64,000 bases of DNA from Paenibacillus darwinianus. GTDB taxonomy: Bacteria; Bacillota; Bacilli; Paenibacillales; Paenibacillaceae. Made by a program: the position numbers and the translations under genes. Position 1 is the stretch's first letter; each line of letters starts with the position of its first letter. The stretch spans positions 19,808 through 83,807 of the forward strand of contig NZ_KK082171.1 of the NCBI RefSeq assembly GCF_000598065.1, read 5' to 3'. Below, piece after piece: positions 50,662-60,212 of this stretch. The notes under the pieces are model-generated. The model was not told where the DNA came from. It was given only the letters and a program-made list of their open reading frames with translations, and ran no database searches.

Positions 50662-51696
50662 TTATGGTCGATCGATTTCCTCCAGCAAGCCGGGCCCGAT
50701 CGTATCGGCAAACTCCTTATAGATCGGACTCAATTTGTCCTTCCACTGCGCTTTATCTTCATCCGTCAACGTGATGATGTCCAACCTGGCGCGTTCCCGC
50801 AGCAAGCGAAGGCCCTTCTCTTGCTTTAAGGCCGCCTGATTGTTCCAGGCCGTCGTTTCCCGCAATGCTTGCTCGATAATCAGCTGCACATCGGGGGGCA
50901 GGCCGTTCCAGAACTCCTCGTTAAAAATGACGACATATCCGAGGTAGCCGTGATTGCTGATGGTCATATAGCGTTGAAACTGATAGAGACGCTTGCTGAG
51001 AATATTCGAGATCGTATTTTCCTGCCCGTCGACGGCGCCGGCCTCCAGGTTGCGATATACCTCGTTGAACGGCGTGCTGATCGTACTCGCTCCAAGCAAA
51101 TTGAACTGCCGCTCGAGCACCTCGCTTGGCTGAACGCGGAATTTCAATCCGCGAAAATCATCCGGTGTCCGCAGCGGCCGGACATCGTTCGTCATCTGTC
51201 TGAACCCGTTAGACCAGTAGGCGCCGCCTTTCATTCCATATGGCTCGAGCGTTTCGAACAGCCGCTTGCCGAGTATCCCCCGCAGCGCTTCATTGACATC
51301 CTGCTGATCGCGAAAGGCGAAGGGGAGGTCCATGACATACCAAGCCGGGTCTATCGCGTTCATATTTGAGAAGGAAGGGGCTATCATTTGGATGTCACCC
51401 CGCCGCAGCGCGGCGACCTCGCGGTTTTCCGAGTAAAGCATCCCGTTCGGAAACACCTGGATTTCAACCCGGTCACGCGATTTTTGCTTGACCAGCGCCG
51501 CAAAGCGGGCCGCAGCCAGCCCTTTGGGCGTATTCTCCGCTACGACATGACTGAATTTGATCACAATCCGGTCCTTCAATCCGGTCTGCTCGTCGTCATA
51601 CGGAAGCTTTTCGCCGAAAATGGGCTGAAAGCCGACGACATAAGCGACGAGCAGGCCAAGCACCAGAAAAATGCCGATTCCTGCGATAGATTTCAA
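50662..51696 (-). CDS. DctP/TRAP-type dicarboxylate-binding protein (DctB-like)
   Basis: A 344-aa exported receptor with one N-terminal hydrophobic segment (GIGIFLVLGLLVAYVVG) and a TRAP solute-binding fold. The conserved VVAENTPKGLAAARFA and LKFRVQPSEVL segments include the carboxylate-binding Arg. TTG start follows GGGGGAG. No TRAP membrane subunits are present anywhere in the window. In Bacillus subtilis a similar receptor (DctB) cooperates with DctA and the DctS kinase in sensing. The same gene set here supports a sensing role rather than transport. It is divergent from the kinase gene. Confidence 0.88.
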   Translation of the reverse strand: MKSIAGIGIFLVLGLLVAYVVGFQPIFGEKLPYDDEQTGLKDRIVIKFSHVVAENTPKGLAAARFAALVKQKSRDRVEIQVFPNGMLYSENREVAALRRGDIQMIAPSFSNMNAIDPAWYVMDLPFAFRDQQDVNEALRGILGKRLFETLEPYGMKGGAYWSNGFRQMTNDVRPLRTPDDFRGLKFRVQPSEVLERQFNLLGASTISTPFNEVYRNLEAGAVDGQENTISNILSKRLYQFQRYMTISNHGYLGYVVIFNEEFWNGLPPDVQLIIEQALRETTAWNNQAALKQEKGLRLLRERARLDIITLTDEDKAQWKDKLSPIYKEFADTIGPGLLEEIDRP

Positions 51697-51782
51697 ATGC
51701 GTTCTCCCCCGGTTGCTATTTTAGGCTTATTATTTCACAATGATAGGCAAAGGTAAATCGCACGAAAGGAGGAAGAGACACG

Positions 51783-53426
51783 TTACACCGGCTACGGATT
51801 TATTGGAAAATCATCCTGCTCTCGTTCGGACTCGTTCTGTTCTCCCTGGTAATCGGCGGCATTGTCCTGATCGGAAGCGTGACCCGGCTGCAGGAAAAGG
51901 AGCTCAGCCAGCGTTTGACCATCACCGCGCAAACGGTCGCCAATCTGCCGAGCGTGGTTGAAAGTATAAGCAGCAGTCCGAATCCGGCTGCGCATATAGC
52001 GCCGCTGGCGGATAACATCCGGATACTGAACGATGTCGCTTATATCGTCGTGCTGGATATGGACCGGAAGCGTTTGTCCCATCCGCTATCCGAGCGCATC
52101 GGGACGACGTTCAACTCGACGGATGGCGACCCGGCATTCGCCGAGCATATGTACGTCTCGAAGGTGCGCGGCGAGGCGGGCATCGGGCTGCGTTCCTACG
52201 TCCCGGTCATGAATAAATCCCGCGAGCAGATCGGCGTCGTCGTGGCGGGCGGTTTGCTGCCGGGTGTAGGCGAGCTGGTCCGCGCCGAGAAACGGTCGAT
52301 CGCGGTAACCTCCCTGCTGTCTCTTATTTTCGGCATTTTCGGCTCGGCGCTGCTCGCCCGTCACATCAAGCGCCAGATGTTCGATCTGGAGCCGCACGAA
52401 ATCGCCAGAATGTTCCGGGAACGCACCGCGGCGTTTCAGGCGATGCATGAGGGGGTCATCGCGATCGACCGGAATGAGAACGTTACGATTATGAACGAGC
52501 GTGCCAAACGGATTTTCGGGGTAAAGCGCAATGTGAACGGACTGCCGATTCGCGAGGTTATTCCAAATACCCGTCTGCCGGAGGTGCTGCATTCGGGACA
52601 AGCGATACTCGGCAAGGAGCTGAACATAGGCGGAACCGTCATATGGAGCAACCGGATTCCGATCCGTGAGAACGGCGTTCCGGTCGGGGCCATCGCCATT
52701 TTTCAGGACCGGACCGACCTTACCAGGATGGCCGAGGAGCTGACCGGCGTACGGGAGTTCGTGCATGCGCTTCGGGCGCAGAATCATGAGCATATGAACA
52801 AAATGCATACGATCGCCGGACTGCTGCAGCTTGGCAAACTGACGGAGGCGCTCGATTATTTGTTTGCGATTGCCGAACGGCAGGAGGAAATCACCCGCTT
52901 TTTGCAGGGTCATTTCCACGATGACGGCGTTGCCGGCCTGCTCCTCGGTAAAATAAGCCGCGGCAAGGAGCTCGGCATCGAGCTGACAATCGACAAGGAC
53001 AGCCGCCTCGAACGGTTTCCCGGACTGCTTGACCGGCATGATTTTGTGCTGCTGCTAGGCAACTTGATTGAAAATGCATTCGACGCGCTGGCGGAATCGG
53101 ATATGGCGCTGAAAGAAATTTATATCAGCATCAGGCAGGACGAGGAGCTGCTGGGCATATTGATCGAAGACAATGGCTGCGGCATGGACGAGGAGACGAA
53201 GGCGCGCATGCTGGAGCGGGGTTATTCGACCAAGAGCGGAGAAAGCCGGGGAATGGGCCTTTATTTGTTGAATGAGATCGTGGCGAAAGGCAATGGCGTG
53301 CTGAAATGCGATTCCTCGATCGGCTTAGGCACATCCATTGAAATTGTATTCCCGATGAAAGGGGGTGGAGACGGCGATGAGCAGAACGGAAAAAGCGGAG
53401 CTGCGGGTGGTTCTGATCGAGGATGA
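51783..53426 (+). CDS. DctS/CitA-type sensor histidine kinase without canonical start
   Basis: Membrane kinase of the C4-dicarboxylate/citrate sensing family. Counting from GTG 51879 (514 residues), there is a periplasmic PDC/sCache sensor (about 5-135), TM2 (140-160), a PAS domain (185-290), phospho-acceptor His303 in QNHEHMNKMHT and an ATPase domain (EDNGCGMDEE and SRGMGLYLLNEIV). The first helix (IILLSFGLVLFSLVIGGIVL) lies upstream of that GTG. The strong AAAGGAGG at 51765-51772 points to a start near 51780-51785, where the in-frame codons are ACG and TTA. The coordinate given assumes initiation at TTA 51783. It overlaps the regulator gene. Confidence 0.85.
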   Translation, partial: LHRLRIYWKIILLSFGLVLFSLVIGGIVLIGSVTRLQEKELSQRLTITAQTVANLPSVVESISSSPNPAAHIAPLADNIRILNDVAYIVVLDMDRKRLSHPLSERIGTTFNSTDGDPAFAEHMYVSKVRGEAGIGLRSYVPVMNKSREQIGVVVAGGLLPGVGELVRAEKRSIAVTSLLSLIFGIFGSALLARHIKRQMFDLEPHEIARMFRERTAAFQAMHEGVIAIDRNENVTIMNERAKRIFGVKRNVNGLPIREVIPNTRLPEVLHSGQAILGKELNIGGTVIWSNRIPIRENGVPVGAIAIFQDRTDLTRMAEELTGVREFVHALRAQNHEHMNKMHTIAGLLQLGKLTEALDYLFAIAERQEEITRFLQGHFHDDGVAGLLLGKISRGKELGIELTIDKDSRLERFPGLLDRHDFVLLLGNLIENAFDALAESDMALKEIYISIRQDEELLGILIEDNGCGMDEETKARMLERGYSTKSGESRGMGLYLLNEIVAKGNGVLKCDSSIGLGTSIEIVFPMKGGGDGDEQNGKSGAAGGSDRG

Positions 53427-54120
53427 CCCGATGGTCCAGGAGGTCAACCGGCTTTTTGTGGAGGAGGTGGAAGGGTTTCGGGTTGTCGGCACCGCGTCCA
53501 ACGGCTCCGAGGGTCTCAAGCTTATCGGGGAATTGAAACCGGATTTGGTTGTGCTCGATATTTTTATGCCCTCGCTGGACGGCATCGCCGCGCTTCGGCG
53601 CATCCGTTCGATGGGGCTGCCTGTCGATGCTGTGGTCGTGACCGCCGCGAAGGATACCGAAACGATTCGCACGATGATGCGCAGCGGCGCGTTCGATTAC
53701 ATCATCAAGCCTTTCAAGCTGGAACGGATCCGGCAAACGCTGGAACGCTACCGCGCACAGCATGCCGCGCTGCGGCTGGGGGAGTCGGTGACGCAGGATG
53801 AGCTGGACCAAATTCTGCAGAGCGGGGAGGCAGGAGGGCAGGATGCGATGGCCGGGGAGTGGCCGGTCTCGGCGGACAATCTTCCCAAAGGGCTTAACGC
53901 CGCAACGCTTAAGCAGGTCCTTTCCGTCATCCGGCAGCAAGGCGGCAGGCTCTCGGCGGAGGAAACGGCGGAGGGAGTCGGGATCGCTAGAGTGACGGCC
54001 AGAAGGTATTTGGACTATTTGGAGAAAAGCGGAATCGTGCGCCTGGCGGTGCATTATGGAGGCGTCGGACGTCCGATCAATCGCTATGAATGGGTCCGCG
54101 AACAAAAAGACCATAAGTAA
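53377..54120 (+). CDS. DctR/CitB-type response regulator
   Basis: A 247-aa regulator. The receiver domain has the acidic pair EDD near residue 15, phospho-acceptor Asp61 in LVVLDIFMPSLDG and Lys in YIIKPFK. The C-terminal helix-turn-helix is of CitB type (TAEGVGIARVTARRYLDYLE-like segment). ATG 53377 lies 8 nt after AAAGGGGGTGG; a GTG at 53365 is in frame but inside that site. It overlaps the kinase gene by 50 nt. It likely activates the dctA-type transporter and perhaps the malic enzyme gene downstream. Confidence 0.92.
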   Translation: MSRTEKAELRVVLIEDDPMVQEVNRLFVEEVEGFRVVGTASNGSEGLKLIGELKPDLVVLDIFMPSLDGIAALRRIRSMGLPVDAVVVTAAKDTETIRTMMRSGAFDYIIKPFKLERIRQTLERYRAQHAALRLGESVTQDELDQILQSGEAGGQDAMAGEWPVSADNLPKGLNAATLKQVLSVIRQQGGRLSAEETAEGVGIARVTARRYLDYLEKSGIVRLAVHYGGVGRPINRYEWVREQKDHK

Positions 54121-54182
54121 CAATATGAACGAAAGCTTCCCATCATCACGGTGTAAGCGATAACATACAGACATGGAGCGTG

Positions 54183-55607
54183 ATGAAGATGGCGATGCCG
54201 AAGTCGGCGAGCAGCAATATTGTCGTGCGTGTTGAAATGGACAGGGAGAAGGTTTCGTTCGGAACGATCGCAACGGCGATCGATGAAGCGGGCGGCGATA
54301 TCGTCGCGGTCGATGTAAGCGGTACGGGAAAGAATGCGGATATCCGGGACATTACCGTTAATATTACCGAAACGAACAGCAAGGATCTTGTCACCCGGAT
54401 ATTGAACAAGCTGCCGGGCGTTCAAGTTCTGCAAATATCGGATCAGACGTTTCTGATGCATCTGGGCGGCAAAATCGAAGTCACGCCCAAAATGACGATT
54501 AAAACACGCGACGATCTATCTCGCGTATACACGCCCGGAGTGGCAAATGTATGCATGGCGATCCATGAGGATCCGGCCAGCGCCCATACGCTGACGATCA
54601 AGCGCAATACGATCGCCGTCGTATCCGACGGCACGGCGGTGCTGGGGCTGGGCGATATCGGACCGATGGCGGCGATGCCGGTCATGGAAGGCAAAGCCAT
54701 GCTGTTCAAGCAGCTTGCGGGGGTAGACGCGTTTCCGATTTGTCTCGACACGCAGGATACGGAAGAAATTATCGCCACGATCAAACGGATTGCACCGGCG
54801 TTCGGGGGGATCAATCTGGAGGATATCTCCTCGCCCCGCTGCTTCGAGATCGAGCAGCGCTTGATCGATGAGCTGGACATACCGGTCTTTCATGACGACC
54901 AGCACGGAACGGCAGTCGTGCTGCTGGCCGGTTTGTACAATGCGGTCAAGCTGGCCGGCAAACGGCTTGAGGACTGTAAAATCGTGCTCTGCGGCATCGG
55001 CGCAGCCGGCATTGCCTGCACGAAGATTTTACTTTCGGCCGGCGCGACGCGGATCGTAGGCGTGGATCGCGACGGGGCGCTTGTTCGCGGACAGGCTTAT
55101 GCCCACGAGGCGTGGCAGTGGTATGCGGAGCACACCAATCCGCAGATGGAGACCGGGGCGCTGTCCGACGTCATTGCCGGCGCGGATATTTTCATCGGCG
55201 TATCCGGTCCGGGCGTTTTGAAGCCGTCGGATATCCGCAAAATGGCCAAGGACCCGATCGTCTTCGCAATGGCCAATCCGACGCCCGAGATTGCGCCGGA
55301 GGAAGCGGAGGGGCTCGTCCGGGTCATGGCAACCGGCAGGTCCGATTATCCGAATCAGATTAACAACGTGCTTTGCTTTCCGGGACTGTTCCGGGGCGTG
55401 CTTGACTGCCGGGCTTCAAGGGTGACGGAGGAAATGAAGCTGGCGGCGGCCAAGGCGATCGCCTCGGTCGTCAGCGAAGCGGAGCTGAACGAGTATTACA
55501 TTATCCCGAGTGTTTTCAATCCGAATGTGGCCGACAGGGTCAAGGAAGCGGTCATCCAGGCGGCTTATGCGTCGGGGGTGGCAAGAAGACGCGAACGGGG
55601 GATGTAG
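54183..55607 (+). CDS. NAD(P)-dependent malic enzyme with N-terminal ACT domain
   Basis: A 474-aa oxaloacetate-decarboxylating malate dehydrogenase, which turns malate into pyruvate and CO2. Residues about 14-88 form an ACT regulatory domain. The catalytic part starts at SRVYTPGVANVC (Tyr116). The catalytic Lys is in GKAMLFKQLAG and the metal ligands are around FHDDQHGTAVVLLAG. The cofactor motif is CGIGAAGIACTK. ATG 54183 and 54189 are both possible behind GGAG. Placed directly after DctS/DctR and near the dicarboxylate transporter, it provides the first step of malate use as a carbon source. Confidence 0.93.
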   Translation: MKMAMPKSASSNIVVRVEMDREKVSFGTIATAIDEAGGDIVAVDVSGTGKNADIRDITVNITETNSKDLVTRILNKLPGVQVLQISDQTFLMHLGGKIEVTPKMTIKTRDDLSRVYTPGVANVCMAIHEDPASAHTLTIKRNTIAVVSDGTAVLGLGDIGPMAAMPVMEGKAMLFKQLAGVDAFPICLDTQDTEEIIATIKRIAPAFGGINLEDISSPRCFEIEQRLIDELDIPVFHDDQHGTAVVLLAGLYNAVKLAGKRLEDCKIVLCGIGAAGIACTKILLSAGATRIVGVDRDGALVRGQAYAHEAWQWYAEHTNPQMETGALSDVIAGADIFIGVSGPGVLKPSDIRKMAKDPIVFAMANPTPEIAPEEAEGLVRVMATGRSDYPNQINNVLCFPGLFRGVLDCRASRVTEEMKLAAAKAIASVVSEAELNEYYIIPSVFNPNVADRVKEAVIQAAYASGVARRRERGM

Positions 55608-55873
55608 CCAAGCGTACTATGTTTATTCGCTGATTAATGCAAGAGACGGCTGGGCCGGCAATATCCCCTCGCGGTAGACAATGTCAAAAGACATCTGGAA
55701 GATGGACTTGGACGATGCCGACCGGAGGGGATTTTTCATGGGGAAAACAAGCTGTTGATTGCCAATGAGGCGGACAACGTCAGGAAGGAGAGGTATCACG
55801 CGCAAAGCGGGACACGTCTTTTTTTCGCTGCCCTCACATACAAATAGAAGAGTCGGAGGGGGAGCGGGGCGAA

Positions 55874-56236
55874 ATGGACGAGATGGATAAACACGAAGTC
55901 GTCAAACGTTATGCGACGCTGAAAAAACGGAAGGCCGTTCTGGAAGACGAGATGAACCGGCTCCGGGATCAAATAATCGGCTACTGCGAACAACGGCAGG
56001 TGACCGAATTCGTAACGGGGTTGTACCGGGTGAAGCTGATGCACCAGGAGCGGAAGGAATATGACGACCGGAAGCTTTATGAGGCGCTGTCCGATCCCGG
56101 CATGTGGCGCCAGATCTCGAAGGCGGACTCGGGCAAGATCGCAAGCATGCTGAAATTAAACGTGATTACCGCCCAGGTGTTGAGCGATACCTATACATCG
56201 AAGCGGATTGCTTTGCTGCAGGTGGAAAAGCAATAA
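55874..56236 (+). CDS. Small coiled-coil protein of unknown function
   Basis: A 120-aa soluble protein. The first 45 residues form a strongly charged coiled coil (KHEVVKRYATLKKRKAVLED). A compact mixed region follows with VTEFVTGLYRVKLMHQERKE and a helical end (MLKLNVITAQVLSD). A GGAGGGGGAGCGGGG stretch provides the ribosome site. Nothing identifies a function. The 266 bp before it hold no recognised gene. A palindromic hairpin follows the stop, so it is probably a single-gene unit. Confidence 0.65.
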   Translation: MDEMDKHEVVKRYATLKKRKAVLEDEMNRLRDQIIGYCEQRQVTEFVTGLYRVKLMHQERKEYDDRKLYEALSDPGMWRQISKADSGKIASMLKLNVITAQVLSDTYTSKRIALLQVEKQ

Positions 56237-56271
56237 AGTCGCGGACAAAGTGCGATCCGAAATATCAACGG

Positions 56272-56320
56272 AATAAACCCGGCTCAGCCTGCGTCAGCGC
56301 AGAGATGCGCCGGGTTTATT
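56272..56320. terminator. Probable bidirectional hairpin terminator
   Basis: aataaacccggc pairs perfectly with gccgggtttatt around a 25-nt loop. The A- and T-rich outer ends could serve transcripts from both sides. Confidence 0.6.
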
Positions 56321-56470
56321 CGCCTATGAACCGCTCGCCGCTGCTGCCCGTCCTGCGAATCAAGGAAAACCCGCTGGCCAGGCAACCGATTGATGAAATA
56401 CAGCAAATCGCTGGATGGCTGGTTAAGTTGATCCCGTCATGCTGCTGTTGAACAAGCTGAGCGCGGCGTT

Positions 56471-57889
56471 CTATACGCTCTTGATGCCCGGCTGTGCAGA
56501 CATACCGCCTGCGGATGACGGGGCATGGTGGGCCGCCACCGTTTGGTTCCCCATCGTTTCAACCGTATGATAAGCGACTTCTCCATGCAGGCTGACGTCG
56601 AGGCCCGTCAATTCCTGCTCGTCGGTTACCCGCAGCGGCGTGAACAGTCCGATGACCTTCAAAATAACATACGTTCCGCAAGCGGCGAACAGCACGGCAA
56701 CGGCTACATCGATCGTTTGGGTGACCACCTGCATCGGGTTGCCGTAGAGCAATCCGTTCGCCCCGGCGGAATTGACGCCAGTCGTCGCAAAAATACCGGT
56801 CGCAATCGCGCCCCACATGCCTCCGATTCCGTGTAGTCCGAATACGTCGAGCGAGTCGTCATACTGCAGCCGAGCTTTAAGGACATGCAAGCCCCAGTAG
56901 CAGAACACGCTCGCGAGCCCGCCGATGACAAGCGCGGATGGGATCGTGACAAAACCCGCAGCCGGCGTTATGGCGATAAGGCCGGCGATAACGCCGGTGA
57001 CCCCGCCGACCATCGTCGGTTTTTTACCGCGTATCGTTTCCACGAGCAGCCACATCAGTCCGCCCGCACAGGCGGCGACCTGCGTAGTTCCGACGGCCAG
57101 CGATGCGAGTCCCCCAGAAGCAAGCGCGCTTCCGGCATTGAACCCGAACCATCCGAACCAGAGCGACATGCCGCCGATCAGAAAAAAAATCAGGTTATGA
57201 GGGGGCTGTGTCTGATGAGGGTAGGTGCGCCGTTTGCCTATTACAACGGCGGCCGTCAGCGCACTGACGCCCGAGAGGATATGTACGACCGTGCCGCCGG
57301 CGAAGTCAAGGCCGCCGAGCTTCGAGAGCCAGCCGCCGTTCCATACCCAGTGGGCCATAGGGGCATAGACGAGCGTAACCCAAAGCGCCGAAAAGACGAT
57401 CCACACGGAGAAACGGATCCGCTCCGCCACCCCTCCCGAAATGAGAGCCGTTGTAATGGCGGCGAACATGCCTTGATAGAGCGCAAATAATAGATGCGGA
57501 ATCGTCAGGCCGTCTTTTACCTCCAGTCCTACGCCTCGAAAGCCGGCATACGCAAGCCCCCCGATCAAGCCGCCGGCCTCGTTCGGACCGAAAGCGAGGC
57601 TGTATCCCCACAGCACCCAAACGACGGTTACAATCAGAAAGGCGCTCAGACTGTGCATGATGGTGGATAAAATGTTGCGCTGGCTCACCAGCCCGCCGTA
57701 GAACAGCGCCAAACCCGGCATGAACATAAACATAACCAGAACGGTCGATACCAGCAGCCAGGTCGTGTCACCTGTATCCGGCAGCACCGCATCGCCCTCC
57801 GCAAATACCGTTGCGGGCAAAGCCGACAAGCTTAGCGCTGTAAGACAGAGAATCGATAACAAACGTTTGGACCGGTTGATTCGCAGCAT
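56471..57889 (-). CDS. amt: Ammonium transporter (Amt/NrgA family)
   Basis: A 472-aa ammonium channel with a cleavable signal (LCLTALSLSALPATVFA) and eleven helices. The pore twin-histidines are present in GGTVVHILSG and DVFGLHGIGGMWG. The opening FYGGLVSQRN of helix 1 is typical. ATG 57889 behind GAGGGA gives the signal peptide; the frame extends to 57967 without support. A C-terminal tail of about 40 residues carries the membrane-regulator binding region, but no GlnK/PII gene is adjacent. A GlnR/TnrA-type box lies 24 bp upstream, consistent with nitrogen control. Confidence 0.93.
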   Translation of the reverse strand: MLRINRSKRLLSILCLTALSLSALPATVFAEGDAVLPDTGDTTWLLVSTVLVMFMFMPGLALFYGGLVSQRNILSTIMHSLSAFLIVTVVWVLWGYSLAFGPNEAGGLIGGLAYAGFRGVGLEVKDGLTIPHLLFALYQGMFAAITTALISGGVAERIRFSVWIVFSALWVTLVYAPMAHWVWNGGWLSKLGGLDFAGGTVVHILSGVSALTAAVVIGKRRTYPHQTQPPHNLIFFLIGGMSLWFGWFGFNAGSALASGGLASLAVGTTQVAACAGGLMWLLVETIRGKKPTMVGGVTGVIAGLIAITPAAGFVTIPSALVIGGLASVFCYWGLHVLKARLQYDDSLDVFGLHGIGGMWGAIATGIFATTGVNSAGANGLLYGNPMQVVTQTIDVAVAVLFAACGTYVILKVIGLFTPLRVTDEQELTGLDVSLHGEVAYHTVETMGNQTVAAHHAPSSAGGMSAQPGIKSV

Positions 57890-57912
57890 GACAATCCCTC
57901 CATTGTGATTTA

Positions 57913-57929
57913 TGTCATCATTCTTAACA
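57913..57929 (-). promoter_or_regulatory. GlnR/TnrA-type box upstream of the ammonium transporter
   Basis: tgtcatcattcttaaca fits the TGTNA-N7-TNACA consensus exactly. It lies 24 bp before the transporter start. Confidence 0.75.
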
Positions 57930-57967
57930 TGAATAATGTCATAGGGAAGCCATTTCTTGTAGAACAT

Positions 57968-58140
57968 TATATCGCTATGTGAGAAAGTCGATAAAAAATA
58001 TTCAAGTATCCTGAATAGCGGGAAAATAAAAATAAAAGCGGATCTTTTCCCACTATTCGGGAAATCGGGCTAGGTGTTTATCATTTCCGTGATTAGGATT
58101 GTCATATAATCTAACATAACCGTAAGGAGATGAAGAAGCG
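57968..58140. other. Divergent intergenic region, amt/amine oxidase
   Basis: AT-rich; it should carry the amine oxidase promoter. An imperfect repeat (gaatagcggga / cccactattcggga, 58011-58066) is visible. No ORF was found. AAGGAG at 58121 is the ribosome site of the next gene. Confidence 0.4.
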
Positions 58141-60084
58141 ATGATACAACAGTCCGTTACGCTTGGCACTCATCCGCTCGAACCGCTCAACAGGGAAGAG
58201 ATTGTTTCCGCCATTCGAATACTGAAGGAGGGGCAAGCGTTGACAGCGGCCGACCGCTTCGTATCCGTTATGCTCAAAGAACCGGGTAAAGAGGTTGTGC
58301 AGCGCTTCGACGGGACGAAGTCGTTCGAGCGAGAAGCGGCGATCATCGTATTGAATAACGAGCGTAATGCTGCATATGAAGCGGTGGTCTCGATCGGCAG
58401 TGCTCAAGTCGTCTCGTGGAAGCATGTTCCGGGCGTTCAGCCATCGATCATGCTCGACGAGCAAATCGGATGCGAAGCTGCGGTCAAGTCCAGCTCCTTG
58501 TTCACAGACGCCTTAGAGCGTCTTGGAATTCCTGATTCGGGTCTCGTGATGGTCGATTTGTGGTCGGCGGGCAACTGGGGGACGGAGGAGGATGCGTCGT
58601 TGCGTCTGGCCCGACCGCTGTGCTTCCTTAGAAGCGATGACAAGGATAACGGTTATGCCCGCCCGCTTCCGCTTGTTCCGATCGTGGATCTGAACGCCAT
58701 GCAGGTGCTGCGGGTCGAGGAATACGAGTATGCGAAAATCCCTTCGCAGCCGGCGAATTACACCCCGGACCGCGTCGGACCGCTCCGGACGGGCATCAAG
58801 CCGATTGAGATTATACAGCCGGAAGGTCCCAGCTTCTCGATCGACGGCCATGAGATCGAATGGCAGAACTGGAAATTCCGGATCGGCTTCAATGCAAGAG
58901 AAGGTCTGACGCTCCATACCGTCTCCTATCGGGATCAAGGGCGGGAGCGTCCGGTGCTGTACCGTGCGGCGCTGTCGGAGATGGTTGTACCGTACGGCGA
59001 CCCCGGTGCGATCCAGAACCGGAAAAATGCATTCGACAGCGGCGAATACGGCATCGGTCAGCTGGCCAACAGCCTGGAGCTGGGCTGCGATTGCGTGGGC
59101 TATATCAAATATTTCGACGGCGTCATGTCCGACAGCAAGGGGGAGCTGTTCGTCATACCGAATGCGATTTGTATGCACGAGGAGGACTACGGCATCCTCT
59201 GGAAGCATACCGACTGGCGGACCAACGACGTGGAGGTAAGACGCTCTCGTCGGCTCGTCGTTTCTTCGATCTCCACGGTAGCCAACTATGAATACGGGTT
59301 CTTCTGGTACTTGTATCAGGACGGCAATATTCAGTTTGAGGTGAAGCTCACCGGTATTCTGTCGACTGCCGGGCTGCATCCGGGCGAAACGCCAAAATAC
59401 GGCACGATGATCGGCCCCGACCTGTATGCCCCCAACCATCAGCATTTCTTTAACGTGCGGATGGATATGATGATCGACGGCAATGAAAACTCGGTGTATG
59501 AGGTGAACGTCGTTCCGGAGGAGCTTGGCGAAGGCAATCCGCGGGAAAATGCGTTTTACGCCCAATCCACGCTATTGACGACGGAATCGGAGGCGGTGCG
59601 CGACATCAAGCTCGAAACGGCCCGTTACTGGAAATTCGTCAACGACAACGTGAAGAACGATCTGGGGCAGTCCGTCGGCTACAAGATCATGACCGGAGAA
59701 AACTGCTTCCCGTTCGCCTCGGACAGCTCCAGTCTGATCAAGCGCGCGGGCTTCATTAAACATCATCTCTGGGTTACGCCTTATAACGAGAACGAAATGT
59801 ACGCATCCGGCAAATACCCGAACCAGAATATCGGCGGCGACGGATTGTCGGCCTGGGTGGAACAGGACCGTCCCGTAGTCAACAAGGACATCGTCGTGTG
59901 GTATACGATGGGACACACACATGTGCCGCGTCCCGAAGATTGGCCGGTCATGCCGGCGGCCTATATCGGATTCACTCTGAAGCCGGTAGGCTTCTTCAAT
60001 CAAAGCCCGGCGATCGATCTGCCGCCGTCTCCGAAAAAAAATTACTGCAGCAGCTCCGTGAAAGCAAGCGGCTGCCAAAGCTGA
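58141..60084 (+). CDS. Copper-containing primary amine oxidase
   Basis: A 647-aa copper/topaquinone enzyme that converts primary amines to aldehydes, ammonia and hydrogen peroxide. The self-processed Tyr383 is in TVANYEYGFFW. The catalytic base Asp299 is in NAFDSGEYGIG. The copper ligands are His433 and His435 (PNHQHFF) and the His of the GHTHVPRPEDWP segment. There is no signal peptide, unlike the E. coli periplasmic enzyme, so it resembles the Arthrobacter cytosolic forms. The last 15 residues (KNYCSSSVKASG) diverge from the family and may reflect a late frameshift. Released ammonia links it to the adjacent transporter gene. Confidence 0.93.
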   Translation: MIQQSVTLGTHPLEPLNREEIVSAIRILKEGQALTAADRFVSVMLKEPGKEVVQRFDGTKSFEREAAIIVLNNERNAAYEAVVSIGSAQVVSWKHVPGVQPSIMLDEQIGCEAAVKSSSLFTDALERLGIPDSGLVMVDLWSAGNWGTEEDASLRLARPLCFLRSDDKDNGYARPLPLVPIVDLNAMQVLRVEEYEYAKIPSQPANYTPDRVGPLRTGIKPIEIIQPEGPSFSIDGHEIEWQNWKFRIGFNAREGLTLHTVSYRDQGRERPVLYRAALSEMVVPYGDPGAIQNRKNAFDSGEYGIGQLANSLELGCDCVGYIKYFDGVMSDSKGELFVIPNAICMHEEDYGILWKHTDWRTNDVEVRRSRRLVVSSISTVANYEYGFFWYLYQDGNIQFEVKLTGILSTAGLHPGETPKYGTMIGPDLYAPNHQHFFNVRMDMMIDGNENSVYEVNVVPEELGEGNPRENAFYAQSTLLTTESEAVRDIKLETARYWKFVNDNVKNDLGQSVGYKIMTGENCFPFASDSSSLIKRAGFIKHHLWVTPYNENEMYASGKYPNQNIGGDGLSAWVEQDRPVVNKDIVVWYTMGHTHVPRPEDWPVMPAAYIGFTLKPVGFFNQSPAIDLPPSPKKNYCSSSVKASGCQS

Positions 60085-60212
60085 AGGAGCGATTGCGATG
60101 CAGCCGGGGTTTCGTTATGTTTTTTATGAGCAGCACGAAAACCCGGTATGCAGTTCCCCGGCTTACTGCTATAATCATGTTAGTTTATATAACATGGAGG
60201 GCGGCGAGGGCC

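Noticed and set aside
53131..54273. 380-codon minus-strand frame across the response regulator
   Set aside because: Shadow of the DctR-type gene; low-complexity Arg/Ser/Pro composition.
55695..55772. 25-codon ORF between malic enzyme and the coiled-coil gene
   Set aside because: No ribosome site and no recognisable sequence.
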